This document shows positions 28,301 to 43,300 of a DNA stretch of 64,000 bases, one piece after another. The notes beneath the pieces are model-generated. The model saw only the letters and a program-made list of their open reading frames with translations, made no database searches and had not been told where the DNA came from. The stretch is from contig CAJQUW010009261.1 of NCBI GenBank assembly GCA_907163375.1, positions 186,001-250,000 of the forward strand, in the 5' to 3' direction. Source of the DNA: Prostheceraeus crozeri (Eukaryota > Platyhelminthes > Polycladida > Euryleptidae). The first letter of the stretch is position 1; each line of letters starts with the position of its first letter. The position numbers were made by a program, and so were the translations under genes.

Positions 28301-31300
28301 GTCAAGGAAGAGTTTTGTCTTCTTCAATTTCGTTCTGTCAAGGGCCACATCGCTTCATATCCTCTCGGACGCAACTATAACACTTTCGTAGATAATTAGT
28401 ATTTGGAAAATGCCCTGACTAGTCATTGCGTAATAGTTGAGTCGGAAAGAGTCAGATTTTTAAAGATGTCAATTATTATTTTAATTATTTTTTTATAATA
28501 TATGTTATATTTTTTAATTTTTTATTATTTAATTATAATTATTTATTAACTATTACGTAGATAATTAGGTTATTCATTTCTGTGAAAAGTTGTAGTAAGT
28601 TGTACTACAACTTTTCACAGTAATGGTTATCCCGAGAACTTTGTTCTCAACTTGGTTAAATTAGGTTATTCAATGGAAATTAAGCACAATGTGAAATAAT
28701 GAGTTGCATCCTCATTTGAAAAATGGGAATAAACCTGAATAACTGCCATTTCATCCAATTTCAGGAATTATCAGTTGGTCAAGTTCCTATCTCACATTGG
28801 TACATCTCCCTAATTTAATTTGCAGACATTATCTGAGCAAATTAATGATTAGCACATGATATGAATTGCTGCGGGTATTCAGCAAATAATACATCAACAA
28901 ACTGTTATTAATTTATATCTATGTTTTTTATCATTTATCTGAATATAGCTTCAGATCATACAGGTGTGCTCATTTTCGACCACAAGTGAACAACTCGGAC
29001 CACTTACCAGACCATGAGCAGATTTTTGTCACCTTAAGTGACTTGATGGACGCCGGTGGTGGTTCAGGGGTTGCATTATCTAGTTCAATTTGGTTGGTGA
29101 AAGTTTCGTGAATTGTCGCCATTTTTGACATCGAGGACGACTCCTTTGTTGCATGACGTGCGTCAATAAAAGGTTCATGAAAGTCGACGATCAACAAATG
29201 ATGGTGACAACTGAACACAGAATGATTCGTTGCATGATGGGTGCGTTTTTTGACGGATAGGTCCGCTTCCTCTATTCTTATTTAGCTCATTGTAGTGGAA
29301 GAAGTCAAGACAGTCGTGAAAAGGAGCCGTCTTATCTTAGATGATTTAAGCATGCTCTCCGTAGGCCAGGAAATAGCTGGTTCAAAAAGGCGTTTGGCAT
29401 AGACCTTCCGTGACCAACACCGTCAGGCCGTCATAAGAAGACGGCAAAGTAGTACTTGATGATTGCAAGGAGCCTGGTCTGAAGGAGAGTGATAGTGCCA
29501 ACCGCGAATTGTGGAGCAAGTCTGTCCTCCTCTGCGAAGAATGGATAATGGAATGAATAAGTAGCCCATGCATTTTATCTTCAGAGATAAAATAACACCG
29601 AAATGACACCTGGAACAGCCCGGGAATTTAAAACTTCGAAACTGTGCCTGTCCACAATTACAAAAATTTATAGTTGATAAGTCATCGCGAATTTCTGAAA
29701 TAATGATTTTCTCTCCGCGAAAATTGAATTTCTAAAATTCTAATTGACTAGATTGATCAACCACGACGATTTCTTGATCAAGATACGTAGCAATCATTTT
29801 GCAGTTTATAGGTGCACAACATTGAAAAATGAAAAATTTATAAAATTCTTTCATTTTGCCGGCGCTTCGCCTGTTCTTGAGCGACAATACAACGGAACTG
29901 GAAAATGACAATCATCTGTACGATCACTACGTAGAAATCGACAAAAATGAATTAATTGAAAATAATCCATGCTTTTGTGTAGCTTTCTATGTCTTCATGT
30001 CAATAATTCCCACAATCAGGTCGTTATATAGCACCATAATTGCCTAGATATGACTAAGCGTAATAGAATTAGAAAAATCAATTTTGGATTTCTGCCTTCA
30101 GGTTTGAAAAGTTCTCTAATGGACTTGCAATCGATCACGTTGCTTTTGCTGCGGTAATGAATGAATGTTAGTGCGCTCATTAAGGTCAATCACTTTGTTG
30201 AACGATGCCAAGTTCAATTATTGTCATTCTTTGTATATGGTAAGTGCAGTTATAGTTCCAACGTGGATGATGTATGTAGAAAGAACTTTATGACAAAATG
30301 TCTCCTTAACTGTACTTCAATTTATAGTGAGATATATCAACAACATGCCACGTTCCAGTCATTATCAATCGGTGAGGAGCTAGAGCGTTTCTTTGGATGA
30401 CAAACAGAGCTTTTCCTCTTGTTGCTTCCGTCATTAGTACGTGGAGCGTGATCAACCAAATACATTGCATTCCTTTACAAAATTTCGCTAGCCATATTGT
30501 CTGTTTTTTCGACTGCAACTTATTCATTGTTTATACATCTGTCATGATCAGTCAAATATCATTTTGGTTGTGCTAAAATACATTAACCTTCTCCAATTTT
30601 GATTAGAATTTTGTGAAAATTAGAACATTGACAACCATTCACTATTCCAAAATAGACAAAACACCAAAGATTATGCCATCTAAAAGGACATCAAAATTCA
30701 GAAAAATGAAAGCTATCCAGATACAAACGCATTCAATTAGGCTACCATATGCTTTTGTTTATCTTCCAATTTTTTTGCTCACCGACCGACTATTGCTATC
30801 ATTCAACTTGCAAACTGACACATTCTTATCAAGGTGCTGCTAGAAATTGAATGCCTTCTATCTCTAAAAATTTGAATCTCAATAATCATGTGAAATTTAC
30901 CATAGTATGGTGACCTGTCATGTTTCATAATGGATAAATGTTTATCGAAAATTTGTGAAATATCAAGACAGAGACTTCAAGATATCCGTGTCTAGAGGTA
31001 ATTATGGAAATCATTAACCTTTCTGAAACATATCTATAGCATGCATTATAACAGATAATGAATGATTTATTTCGGTCATATAGAACTTATTAGCCGAAGG
31101 CCGATAATGACCTCAAAATCATCCATTATCTATTGATTAACAAGCAAACTAATAAGATGACATGACTGACCGTGAAAAGTCACTTTCTTGTCACTTTCCA
31201 GATCCGTTGTATTGTTTCTCACGAACGTATGAAGCGCCGGAAAAATAAAAGAATTTTATAATTTTTTCAAAATTATATACAAATTGGCACTAGCAAAGAA

Positions 31301-34300
31301 TGTTTATAAGTGCGCCATTTGCATGAATTATGTAAAACATATTCCTAAAATTTTCGCATTAAATGAAATATACCAGGTTCACAAACGACCACAAGCCTTA
31401 GATTTTTTGTGACATGGTCGAGAGATTTTCATGAAATTATATTATAATATTATCATTTGAAATTTAATATCATCTACCGCTTCGGAGCACCTACACAATT
31501 CTTCGTAAGATTATAGGTAGTCAATTAGTTCAGAGGCTTTCTGATCGTTCAATGATTGAATGATCGCTCTGAGAGGAGTGATGATTATGAGCGCTTATGT
31601 GTAGAGAAGGGAATTGCTTCCACCGATGTTATTTGGGCAGAGCACAAAAAATTGTGAGTTCTGCATCATGTCGATTCTTGCTAGAGATAGGCCCAGAGCA
31701 TTTAAATTTTAGAACTACCTTAGTAAATTCACAAAATGATGGAATTTATCAAATTTAATTACACTCATTAATTGAAGAATTCGGCACCTAATCAGCTTTG
31801 AATGAATTCTAATGGAAAAGCTATTTCATAAACTTTTTCGTCATTCGGTGTTCTGTCTACGGCGTCTCTACTCACATAAGAATACAGCAGAGCACATTTA
31901 AAACATCGCAGAATATCATTGAGGATATTGCAGAACATCCTCAATGACAGGTTGCTATGATTGAGGGAAAACGAGTGAACCTGTGAAAATGGTCAGATAT
32001 GGTTTTAGAGTAGGAGGCTCCAGCATCACGTCGTGTTTCACACTGCACACGTGGTCAATGCATGGTCAACTTTTCAAAGAGCGGTTGACGTCGAGGGGGC
32101 ATCTCTCAGTTTCCATAAAGACTCAGGGAATGATCCAGAGAAAAAATAACATAGAAGAAATCAAACTCTTTACCGTGAGGAAGGAGTGCTCATGATATTT
32201 AAGTTCGTCCACCGATTTCGTTGTCGGTAGAGGTTTAATGTAACCAATAATGGGGAGGATGGAGTAGAAAATATCGATAATACGGTTAGTCAACTGCTGA
32301 ACGCTCCTAAAGCTAGGCAACAGATCCCTTCGATCACAATCGTTTAATGCACTACGTGGCATAATGAGTGCGTTTAAGATTTTATTCAATTAACTCAGAA
32401 ATTCATGAATGTTTTGATTTAAATAATGCTATGCTTTTTCGTGATAAACGAATGTCCTCAAAGTTCAAGGCACTACAATTATTATATCTCAGTCAAATGA
32501 TAAACAATAACAACTTTTCTTTATTATGAGTGAGGGCATTGTTGAAGGAGAGAGGTACTTTTAGATTCATAAAGCAAGACGCGACTCAAGTTTCAGACAA
32601 GTTACATTATTCAGTTCACAGATTGTTAAAGTAATTTCAACCATGATCCCATCCTGAGTGATTTGCTGCAGAGATGTAGATCGTTATCGCGTTATTTGTC
32701 TATTGTCATCTGAAACAAAATCAGTGGAAGTCGGTACTCACTGAATTATCATTTCATAATTTGCCAATAAGTCTAACGTATTCAAATTTCATTGCTTTTG
32801 TGTGACTCATGATCTTTCATATTTCATATAGAACTTAAGTATGAAATCATGCTATTGGTATTAGTGCTTCCTGTGAAAATATGCTGATATAGATGATGTT
32901 TACATTGCGTTTCATAACTCGTTTTACGAAACAATTAAACCATTGATGTCTTTGAAGCGATTAGGTTCGTTTTCTTCGTGCTCTTTTGTCACGCTTTGTT
33001 TTAGAAGTTTTTAAAATGTGTTCAAATGCCCACGCGCAAATTTATTCATATTCAGTATATAATCTTCAATCAATTTAATTTGTGAATTAAGTTAATGAAT
33101 AGGGATGCACCGGATGTTGGCTATTTTCTTAATCTGACCGGAGTTTTAGTATAGTATGAGAAATGTTGCAAAATTATTATAGGTGATGTCTCTTTTATGT
33201 CATTGCTCTTCTATTGAGCTGGTTATGTTGCAGAAACAAGATTTTAGATTAGGTATAAAATTCATTTTGCCACTCTTACATGCAAAGCATAGTGTAGGAT
33301 TAGACCAGAAGTGCTAAAAAATTGATCCTCTTGTGACCACAATCCGATGCTCTCAGGCAAATAGAACCCTTCCTGAAAGGCCCTTTGAAGAAGTAGATGA
33401 TCGTAAAGTGCATGTCTTATAGGTATGCAGACTGCCATCTCAGGCTGATCTGTCTCATGACTTTGACAACCTCTACATCACCGGTTCGTCAAGTGATTCG
33501 ATAGTTTTTTCCAACTGGCTTTCGGTTTTACGCTCGTATAATGTGAATTAGCGCTTTAGGAGTGGATGCACAATAATAGCTAGGTTCAATGTTTACACGC
33601 TCTGACGACTCGACTGCTTAGGTATGAACAAAACCATATACGCGCGCAATACGGCTTCTTATTATCGAGTTGTCTGTGGTTTATAGGCACGCGATAGCCT
33701 TTATATTTCAGCAAGCATTATTATTTAGCTCTTCGGTTCAGTTCCGCAAGCCTTAGCCCGGTGTTGAGCCTTCAGCGTTCCTCGTGATAGCAATCGATCT
33801 TGCATTTGCCGTAGCAAGCTCTAGTTTTTTTCTTAAACACGAGAAATTTTGAAATTTCGCGTTTTTCGCAACAATAATGAAGCGCATTATCCATAATGCG
33901 GTGCAGCATGCATGAAAGCGACATTTATTACCACGCTCACGTTGTTGCCACATCAATCTGCCGAAAGACAGACTTCTTCATTAATCTGAAATGAATTTTC
34001 AACATCATCATGATAGAGAGGTGGTTTGTCTTGGAAGGGATGATTATTCAATTTCCAATATGAACGATAAAAATCCATTGCAGTGGTTTGCTTTTCAGTT
34101 ACAAAGCGATTATGGCTATGTAGCTTACGATGTTATGCTACCTATTGTAAATGTGTATGGATCAGCATTCATTTGAAAATTTTGCAGCATTTTTACATAT
34201 TTGGATGTTAGGAAATAGCATCAGAATTTCAGGTGACATAATGTCCTGCTGTTTGTTTACCGGTAAATTAAAAACAATCATTTGCCAGACACCATCAACA

Positions 34301-37300
34301 TCAACTGTGTGCGTGTCAGTCAATATGTGAGTCTCATCAAAATGAATGAATATCATGCGAGATTAAATATCAAGATGAATGTTCTGCACAACACAGGATT
34401 AATTATTTGAGTCGTCACACATTAGTGATGTATCGAAGTTAGTTTCCCCAATTAGTGAAGCAGTAGATATGCACGTCGTGACACGATTGTTATCGAGCGT
34501 GCAAGTGTGCATTTCGGAAGACTACGTCACAACTCGCAAGTGTTTGTGTGCTTGATGCACTGCTTTCATAAGACGATGGAAATTTTTTTAAGCTTTTCAT
34601 TGCTGTGTTCCTTTTTGGTGAATTTTCAAAGTGAAAAAACTTGACCTTTCTAAAGAATCATATTTTGCTTTTTCTCGAACTGCACATACAGTCATTTTAC
34701 AGTTTGTGTCAATCGCAGAGCTGGAAGCGGGCCCGGGCTTGAAAATTTCTTTAAACACCCGGGCGGTGCCCGGGCCTGAAATATCCAGTACCCGAACCGA
34801 TAGTTATTATGTCTAAAATCAGAAATATCTTCCTCATTTGATAATTGAAATAGCAAGAAATAAATGCTCTAAATCATTTTCATATGGTGACTTATCAACT
34901 TGGATCTTAAGCAATAGTATCAAATAAATAGCGGCATACGACGGAATAGTCATTATTCTTTCTCAACCAGAGACAACAATCGATGGACGATTAGCAATTA
35001 ACATTTCTCTGGAATTTTGGTCAAAAGAGTCGATTGAATATTTAGTTCAACTTTTGACTTAATGACCTCACTTTTCAAATAGGCTTCATGTTTTCAGTAC
35101 AATTCGTTTTCCACGCTTTAACCTAATAACTTACAACAATTGCAGCTCTTGGTACATCAAATAAGATCAAAATTATTTGTAATAAATAAACATACATGCG
35201 CAACATTTAAAACAAATGAAAATTCACTGTGTTAAATGCCTTAAAATTCAACAGTTGCCAATTGACCTACAGATGGTACATACTCTAAAGCATTCGATCA
35301 TGTAATCAATTACATTTTTAGAACGATTTTTAAGGCGATTGCAGACAACTAACGTGATTGATATCTTCATCAAGGATGACAAAGTGCGCAAAACGAAAAA
35401 ATTTCTCACCCGGGCCAAGATTCAAAATTCACTCAGACCGAACCGGTTCCAGTTCTTACCATTCGACATCCTGGCATTATGACTGAAACAAACATTGCGA
35501 AGCATTGTGTGCAACATATCTCAGCACTTCAATTCAATTCATCATCAAAATTCTAAGTCCTGTAACACTGAATGTTTCCAATTTCAGTCAGAGGATGTTA
35601 CTCTCCTCAATTTTTCTCTCAAATCCGCCTGCTGTGCTGCCATCTCCGAACTTGCTCTCAACGACACCAATGCCCAACAAGTTGTTCAGAACAATGGTAT
35701 CTACCTCCTCGGATTGCTCATTTTACATGAGGATAATTTACCTCAGAGATACAGAGAATCGAAGGAAAATGTCCAGGTATGTATATGCATGCGCCATGAC
35801 CGACAGCTTGTACATATGTACCACGACGAGAAAAATTGTCGTTTCGCTGTTAATCGCTCTGAATGTTAATTTTGATTGAGAAACACATAAACATTCCAAG
35901 CATCTAAATTGCATTGACAGTTATTTCATGTGCGCAGTGGGTGGAAACGGCATGAAAAATTCCATACCGTTGTCGACCAAACTGACTGACCAGTGCCGGT
36001 GATACCGATCAAAAAATGTGTTTAGGCCTGCTTTGCCGTACTATGACAACACAAAGACTCCAATTTTCAGTCGAAAATAATTTCTTTATGAATTTTTACA
36101 AATGGTATGGAAGTAGAGATTTGTTAATTTCTTACAAAATGAGGGAATGCGGCCTGTTTCCTAGGAGCAGGGAAATAAGTCTTTTTTATTAACTTTTTAT
36201 TACTTGTAGTGTACATCGTTTCTGTAAAACTTTTTTTTCTTGAAATAAAAATGTTAGTAAATGAACACAGAAAAAAGTCATGTGCTCTATTTCTTTCTTT
36301 CAGAGCAGTCACTGTTTTAGGTCGGATAGTGTTTTATGGCATCGTTTCAAAATTTTTTTCTTCAAGTATTCACATGCGATATAATTCAATTGATTCCCGA
36401 ATTTATTCAATTATCGTGTACAGTCGACATAAATATTATTCAATGATACATAGACTGCTCTGCACGCAGTGGATACAGACATGAATAGCTAACTAGAATT
36501 CAAATATCTTTCATGCATAACGTATGATTTTTTTGCTAAATTTGATATGCAGGTTTCTCAGGCCTTTAAAGTCACTGGATCTCATTCGTGAAATGTCCAG
36601 ACTATCTGACTTTGATGCCATCTAATTTGCAGGAAAATGCCATCATAGAAGCTTATTTATTGAAAATGCATAATTTCAAGCGATCATGCATGATATCATG
36701 GTTTACAATCATAGCCTACTTGTTTCTGCGTGTGGTCTTGAAACGAAGCTCAGCTGATACACATTTTATGCAATCATACACTAGTTCGGTAAAAGAGCAA
36801 CAATCAGATTATCGCAAGAAGCACATCTAGAGCATTCACATGCTATTATTTGAGCTTATAAGGCACACTTTGCCATGAGTCGCTCGAAAAGCTATTTTGC
36901 TCGCCGTGTGAGCAAATTTCTGATGTAGAAATCTCACGAAACATGGAAGATGTGTTAATATCATTTCATTGTGCTGGGGATAAAAATTCTGCAAAAAATA
37001 TGAATATAAATTACTGATTCTATCTAACAATTCAGTGGTATCTTAATACCTACTTCAGTCGTATGAATGATTTTAAACTGACATCTCATGGAAGCACGCT
37101 GAAACTCAGTGCTAGTTTTCTTATTTCAGAAAGTGGCGTTCCGCGCGCTCCGTTTTCTCTTCAGTATGGAGCGAAATCGACGTCTTTTCAGGAAGCTCTT
37201 TCAACCCGAGCTGTACGAAGCGTTCATTGATGTGGGACATTACGTACGCGACGTCCAGCAGTACAGGTACGCGCACTATTACCATTCATTATGCATCTCT

Positions 37301-40300
37301 ATTTTGTGATAGCCGTCTCAACTCCTTCCCTACGCGGCACCGAGAGAATGATTATGAGGCTGGGGAAGATGAACGATAGAAGATATCTTCCCCCTCATCT
37401 GCTCCTCCAAAATCAACCGCTTCAAGGTCACGTCTTCTTCAACATTCTTCCTCTAGCGCATTATTCATAGTCCTCAACCAAATTTAGTCAGAATAAAGTT
37501 ATTGCTAGGCACTTGTCTTCAAAGAAACGCATATTAAAGTGAAGACAGTTCACGGTTTTGTTAACCAGCATAGTTAACTGCATCATGAAAAAATTATGAA
37601 TCAAATAGTGAAAATAATGACTTGCACATGAAATCCACATCCTCTTTATAACACACTTATCTATTGCGAGTAAATATATGTATATTTGAAAATAATGAAT
37701 TTCAAATAGGACTTTGCGTGTTGCTCTGGTTCATTTGTTATTTCTGTTGCCTGGGTTCTCGGGTCAGTGCACTGACATTGTGAGTTGCGACTAATTTGAT
37801 ACTTTAATGTATCTTTTCAATTATAATTAGTTTATTCTATCTCAAATCTTTGTCGCAGCAAATATGTGATGAAAAATATTCTAAGGATGCAATTATTCAG
37901 GAAGTTTTCAATTCTCTGTACCAACCAGTGATGACTTCTTTAGGTGGGCAGTTTCTTTTGTCATCAGTTTGAAAAAAGGTTATTTTATCAAAATTTGAAT
38001 TGCAATTGCTACTTCTACCGAGAACCACTCTTCAAACATTGATGTCGGTTGCCTCACCAATCAGGCATGTGTTGAGCACTACCTTAATAAATACTATTTG
38101 ATAGCACTTTAATAAACGATGCAATTCAAACTGGATGCAAGAACGCTGCATGTGGGTTGGTTTACCCAATTCATCACTTAAAACCTCAAACTCGATAAGA
38201 CGATAGCAAATACCTCGCGCGATTGTGGAAAAATTTTACATAGTTGTACCAACCAAGTGTCAGGCTTACATCAGATAATGGAATTGTATGATCAGGAACA
38301 TCTCTATGCGTGTTTCAGTGGAACATTCCAAATGAACAAGTTCGTTTTTATCAAAGTTGGTCTACTCGTCTAGACAATCCTTCGCATACAGTCAGGAACT
38401 CGTAAGTATCTTGTATGCCTTTGTGGTGTGTACGACTTCGCATGATTACTCAGCCCCTCGTCGATTAAGATGTGTTGATCAGTTTTTGTTTACAGGGTTA
38501 GAATCATTATTCTGTAAGCAACATAGTCATGTGATCAATGATCTACAAAATGTATAATACAGCATTTTGTTTCCAATAAGCTTTAAGAGAATACAGCCAC
38601 TTCTCATAAACATATTTGTGATCAAAACATGACCCTACACAGAGCGGCTAACCAAAAGATAAGGGAGAATTTTTGTAAGCTGGGTGAAATTCGGGAATTA
38701 AAACTGACGTGAAAATTTTCCGGTTTGCATTATATGAAAAACAAAAAGTTTCTCTTCATTGCTGTTAAATAAGAAATTATTGACACCTCCATGTACTTCA
38801 TCCAACAGCTCTTCATTTATACATAAAAAAGAGAGTTTAAACTAAGTTTAACGCGATGTTTTCCGTCAAAGTTCATTAAAAATGAATTCAACACAGCTAA
38901 GTCACCACATTTAGCAAAGAACATGCATGTAATTTTCATGTGTGCTACACGGAAGAATTAATAACGAATTTTAATAATGAACATTCATTGGTTGCCATAT
39001 ATTGTAATAATTGTGAAATTAACAATCAATTACAGCAGACTTCCACTTAGCGGACCACCGAAGGGACTCGCTTTAAGGTGTCCGCTTAGAGAGCTGGTCT
39101 TGACCTGAAAGGTTTATAATCAATTTACTTTTAAGCATGTACTATCCAGCTGTTATTTACTAACTCCGCATGCCACAAGGTTGTTTTGAGAACTTCAGTC
39201 ACAGAATAATTGATTATCATTTTTGTCTTATGTTTCTACTTCCATCAAAACTTACTGCAACATTATAAGTCAGTGTGACACAGACTGACATCAGAATCAA
39301 GGTACACCGTAGCTGTGCATCAACGAGATCATTTTCTGGCATCCTATGTTGTTGATTAATAACGTCAAATCGCACAGAGCTTTGGTTCAGAGGTAGGTAC
39401 TATACCAATAATGTTATAGTGTTGAACAGTGACGATGAGAGAAAAATCAGTAATCTCAGCCTCGGGTACTTTAAATATACCGTAGAAACTTAAAGGCTTC
39501 TGAAAAGCATGTTCCACTTATCCGAAAGATTTACGTAGATAGGATAAAAAGTATGTACTTGGTCCGGATAGTGGAGGGTCCACTTCTCCGAAGTATAATA
39601 TATGCAAACTGATTGGCACTGAAAAACATATCGGGACTGAGAAAGCAATGGTTCTATTATTGAGCTGGTACGTGCTGTAGTTCCGATTACATTAATCGTG
39701 AAAATTAATTCAAAGATTACAATTTATTACCAATTGATTGCCATAGAAAAATTTCCAGTTATTTTTTAATGACCCTTGCTGTTGCCGTTCATGACAAATT
39801 CGTTGAGTATTGTCTTTGCTTTTCACTGCTTCTTCGCATTTACGACTGATGTACTCAACCTATCAAAATACCGATGATTGCTGGATATTAGATAAATGAA
39901 TACCGAGACACCACGACGACCCACTCACTTGACTTGATAAAGAGATTACATATGCTTTCTCTGTCTCATGCTTATCTATCATGCACGACGAATGGCGTTA
40001 CACAAACAATCCGGTCGAGGTAATCATGACGCAATGTTACAGAAACCGGAGACCAGACAATTCGGCCGTGAACTCCGGTATTTCTCTCCCTATACTGCAT
40101 CTTTACATAGTTCAACCTTTCACAACTTGGACATCAAATTCTTAGACATCGCGACTCCATCTCTCCCGCCGTGCGCTTTCTGTACAACTAGTGGTCCTGG
40201 TTCATGATCTTCATATCTTCTTATATTCCATCCTGAACACCTCTAGCCAGCTTGAGACATTTCATTATTCTAAATGGTCAAACTAGTGAAACCATTAATG

Positions 40301-43300
40301 GTGTAAAACACTGCCAACGTCTTCTATGACCAGGGTTCACATATTTTTATTATCCAATTGAAAGTCACATGGTATTTAACTACGGGGTGTGAGCAGTTTA
40401 ATCGCTAATTTCAAATTTCGTTGTTTGTGCAAAAGAACAGCTTTAAAACTTTCCGTAGATAGAATTATTGAATAGATTAACTGCAAACATAAATAGATTA
40501 CAGTTCTTTCTAGGCCTTAGGGGTACATAATCTTAAAAGCGATTTGGGTGGGAACATTTTAAAAAAATTCACTGATCTCCCCCGGTCGAAAAATCTGAGT
40601 TCAGCTTAATGTGAATGTGTCAAGCTTCATAGACATACGTAGGTTCATGTCACATGAACACATGATTGTATGACCTGGATACATTCCATGTCGAAAATAT
40701 GGCTCTAGACTTTGCACCTCTCACTCAATCAGAGAAAACACTGACAATCGGAATTTTACCGAGGACCTCCGTCTGCTTCTCCTCGGCTTTGCATGTGTTT
40801 TCTGTGATCCTGTCTAACAAGAAAAGGAACCGGGCACAATTCGGTAGACGCGCAGATTAGTAGCAGCCATAGAATACATCAATGTCTCATTTTCGGCCTC
40901 GCACCCTGCAGAAACTCGTCTTAGGGACGGGACTGATGCTATCATACTTCTGTATGTAGAACAGGTAATCAATTAATAATATTAGTTTCGCGACTGCATG
41001 AGAGAGAACACAGACAAGATTTCTTCTGTCCACTTCCATAATTTATTGTCGGTCACCGTATTTACAGTAAATACATGTTGAGACTTGGAAAAATGATGCC
41101 AACAAGACTTCGATTGTGAGAGGAATTTTCAAAGATAGTGGAATGGGAATTCCACATTGTCATGGGCAAATTCGGTAAACTGTCATTAGTTTCATGGAGA
41201 TCATTTCTTCGTGCCAAAATGAAATTGGTGTTATTGATGCCTTCACCGTATTATATGTAGTATAATACGTATAACATTTATGTATACATTGGCGTTCAAA
41301 TCTTCGCCGCAGTAAAAAATACTGAGATTCATGCTAGTGAAGTATCTTTTACATTTGCAGTAAAGTTGTCAGACGAATGAATTCGATGCCGAAAGAGGGC
41401 CTTCGGGTAATAGAGGAAAATTTGGAATCCATTAATCAAAACAAGGAGCCATCTGCTTATATCAAAGAGTATGCAGTCCTTGAACTACTTGGTAGTGGAG
41501 CATTTGGACAGGTTTACAAGGTTCGCAAGCCACATGGAGAATCAAATGCTTTTTACGCCATTAAAGTCATCAACACGTTGCAAGCAATACCTGCTAAGGA
41601 AAGGGACCGTAGTGTTGGTGAAATCATCAGCGAGCTCACAATTATAAAGGTATTACATTCTTTAAATCATTTTGACTGACTATCGTACACTACTGCTAAA
41701 TGCGAAATGATCGAGTTAGTGGTGTTGATAATGGAAGTAGTTAGCGTCAGCAATTTTTTTCAGGAGCAATTGCGGCATCCGAACGTTGTGAGATATTATC
41801 GGACATTTTTAGAATCAGATCGACTTTTCATCGTCATGGAGCTGATAGAAGGTGCATCATTGGCAGAGTATTTTAATTCCTTAAAGGAGAAAGGTTCAAA
41901 GTTCCCTGAAGAACGTGTGTGGAACATCTTCCTTCAACTGGTTCTGGCTCTTCGATATCTACATAAAGAGAAACATATCGTTCACCGTGATTTGTCCCCG
42001 AATAACATCATGCTGGGAGAGAATGATAAAGTAACAGTCACCGACTTCGGTCTGGCTAAACAGAAGAGGAAAGACTGCAGCAAGATGACTTCAGTAGTTG
42101 GCACAATTCTCTACTCTTGGTAAGATATCTTTAATTTCTATCTGCTGGTACGGTGCAGTTGTCATTGCTACTCAATTCATTTCAGTCCTGAGATCGTGCA
42201 GAATCAACCGTATGGAGAGAAGGCAGATGTATGGGCGATTGGTTGCATCCTGTATCAGCTCTGTACACTTCAGCCACCTTTCTATTCCAACAATATGCTC
42301 AACTTGGCAACCAAGATCGTAACAGCAGAATACGAAAACATCAATGACGATAATTATTCCGACAAAGTAAGTTTAGTTAGCTTCAATCACTGTATTATCG
42401 AACAGCTAAGTATTGTAAGATTGTTAGGTGAACACAAAAATCATTGTTTCACGACTTGCATAAATCTGCATTATCACTACGCATTTGTTACTCGATCTGA
42501 GTAAATGTACGAAAAAATCAATGCGCATTTTTTCTAAAGTGTTTCTACATCATCAAAATATTTCAAGGTACATGGAGATTTTGCGCTGAAATCCATGGTT
42601 GAATGTAGGGTTCAAAAACATGACTTGGTTTTAGTCCTGTGAGGAGGGGCGTTTCCCCCTGGCGAATTTTTTGAAAATCTTCTAAAACAAGCAAGCCATA
42701 GGGCCACCAGATTTCTAATTGCTTACTTTCTACGCATTATGCAACTTCTGACGGAAGGAAAATAAATTTGTCACTATACTCTCGGCGTGAGACCTATATA
42801 TCTTAAAATTTGAACATTTTGGCGGATTTCTGTGTATTCACTTCTAATGTATATTGCGGCATCAATTCTTGATGAAAAAGGTCGAGATTACATAAAGGAT
42901 TCTTCCTATCAATATAAAGATATTCACAAATACAAAGTTTTTGAATTTGTATTTTTCTGATTATGTATGTGTTTTTGAAATTCAAATTTCAAGTTTGGTT
43001 TTATTATTATTTTTGTGCATTTTAGTTCTGCGTATAATCAGCAATTATTGGAAATTTTCAGAAAATTTTTTAGCCTCATTGTCTCGATACTGGTTCACCG
43101 AATTGGGTTGTTTCTTCACCTGCAGAAACTAAATACTATTATGTGCGATTTTAGTGCTATTTGAGTTGAATTAAATGTTTGAATTATTTGACCTTTGACC
43201 TCATCTAATGCAATGATGTAATTTCATGACGATTGATAATCATAATTTTATTAACCACCAAGTCTTTCAATTAGTGTATGGTTTATCAGTTTTTGTTGTC

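Noticed and set aside
31909-31945. Short inverted repeat CATTGAGGAT/ATCCTCAATG
   Set aside because: A 10-bp stem alone is expected by chance in a window of this size and has no supporting context.
33100-33125. hAT-like left end AGGGATGCACCGGAT
   Set aside because: No matching inverted right end or target duplication was found nearby; a solo end this short can be chance.
34730-35480. Possible hAT element with CAGAGCTGGAAG at left and GACATCCTG at right, and CCCGGGC-rich words on both sides
   Set aside because: The ends match poorly and the flanking octamers (GTCAATCG, GCATTATG) do not match. The shared GC-rich words hint at an old element, but boundaries cannot be supported.
39968-40860. Plus-strand ORFs at 40.0 and 40.7 kb as extra NEK10 exons
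   Set aside because: They lie between exons 9 and 10, which already join in phase and align without a gap to vertebrate NEK10; no suitable splice pairs.
43189-43201. TGACCTTTGACCT, a perfect DR1-type nuclear receptor half-site pair
   Set aside because: It sits deep in a NEK10 intron among other TGACCTT words in the same tract, so it is more likely repeat-derived than a regulatory site.
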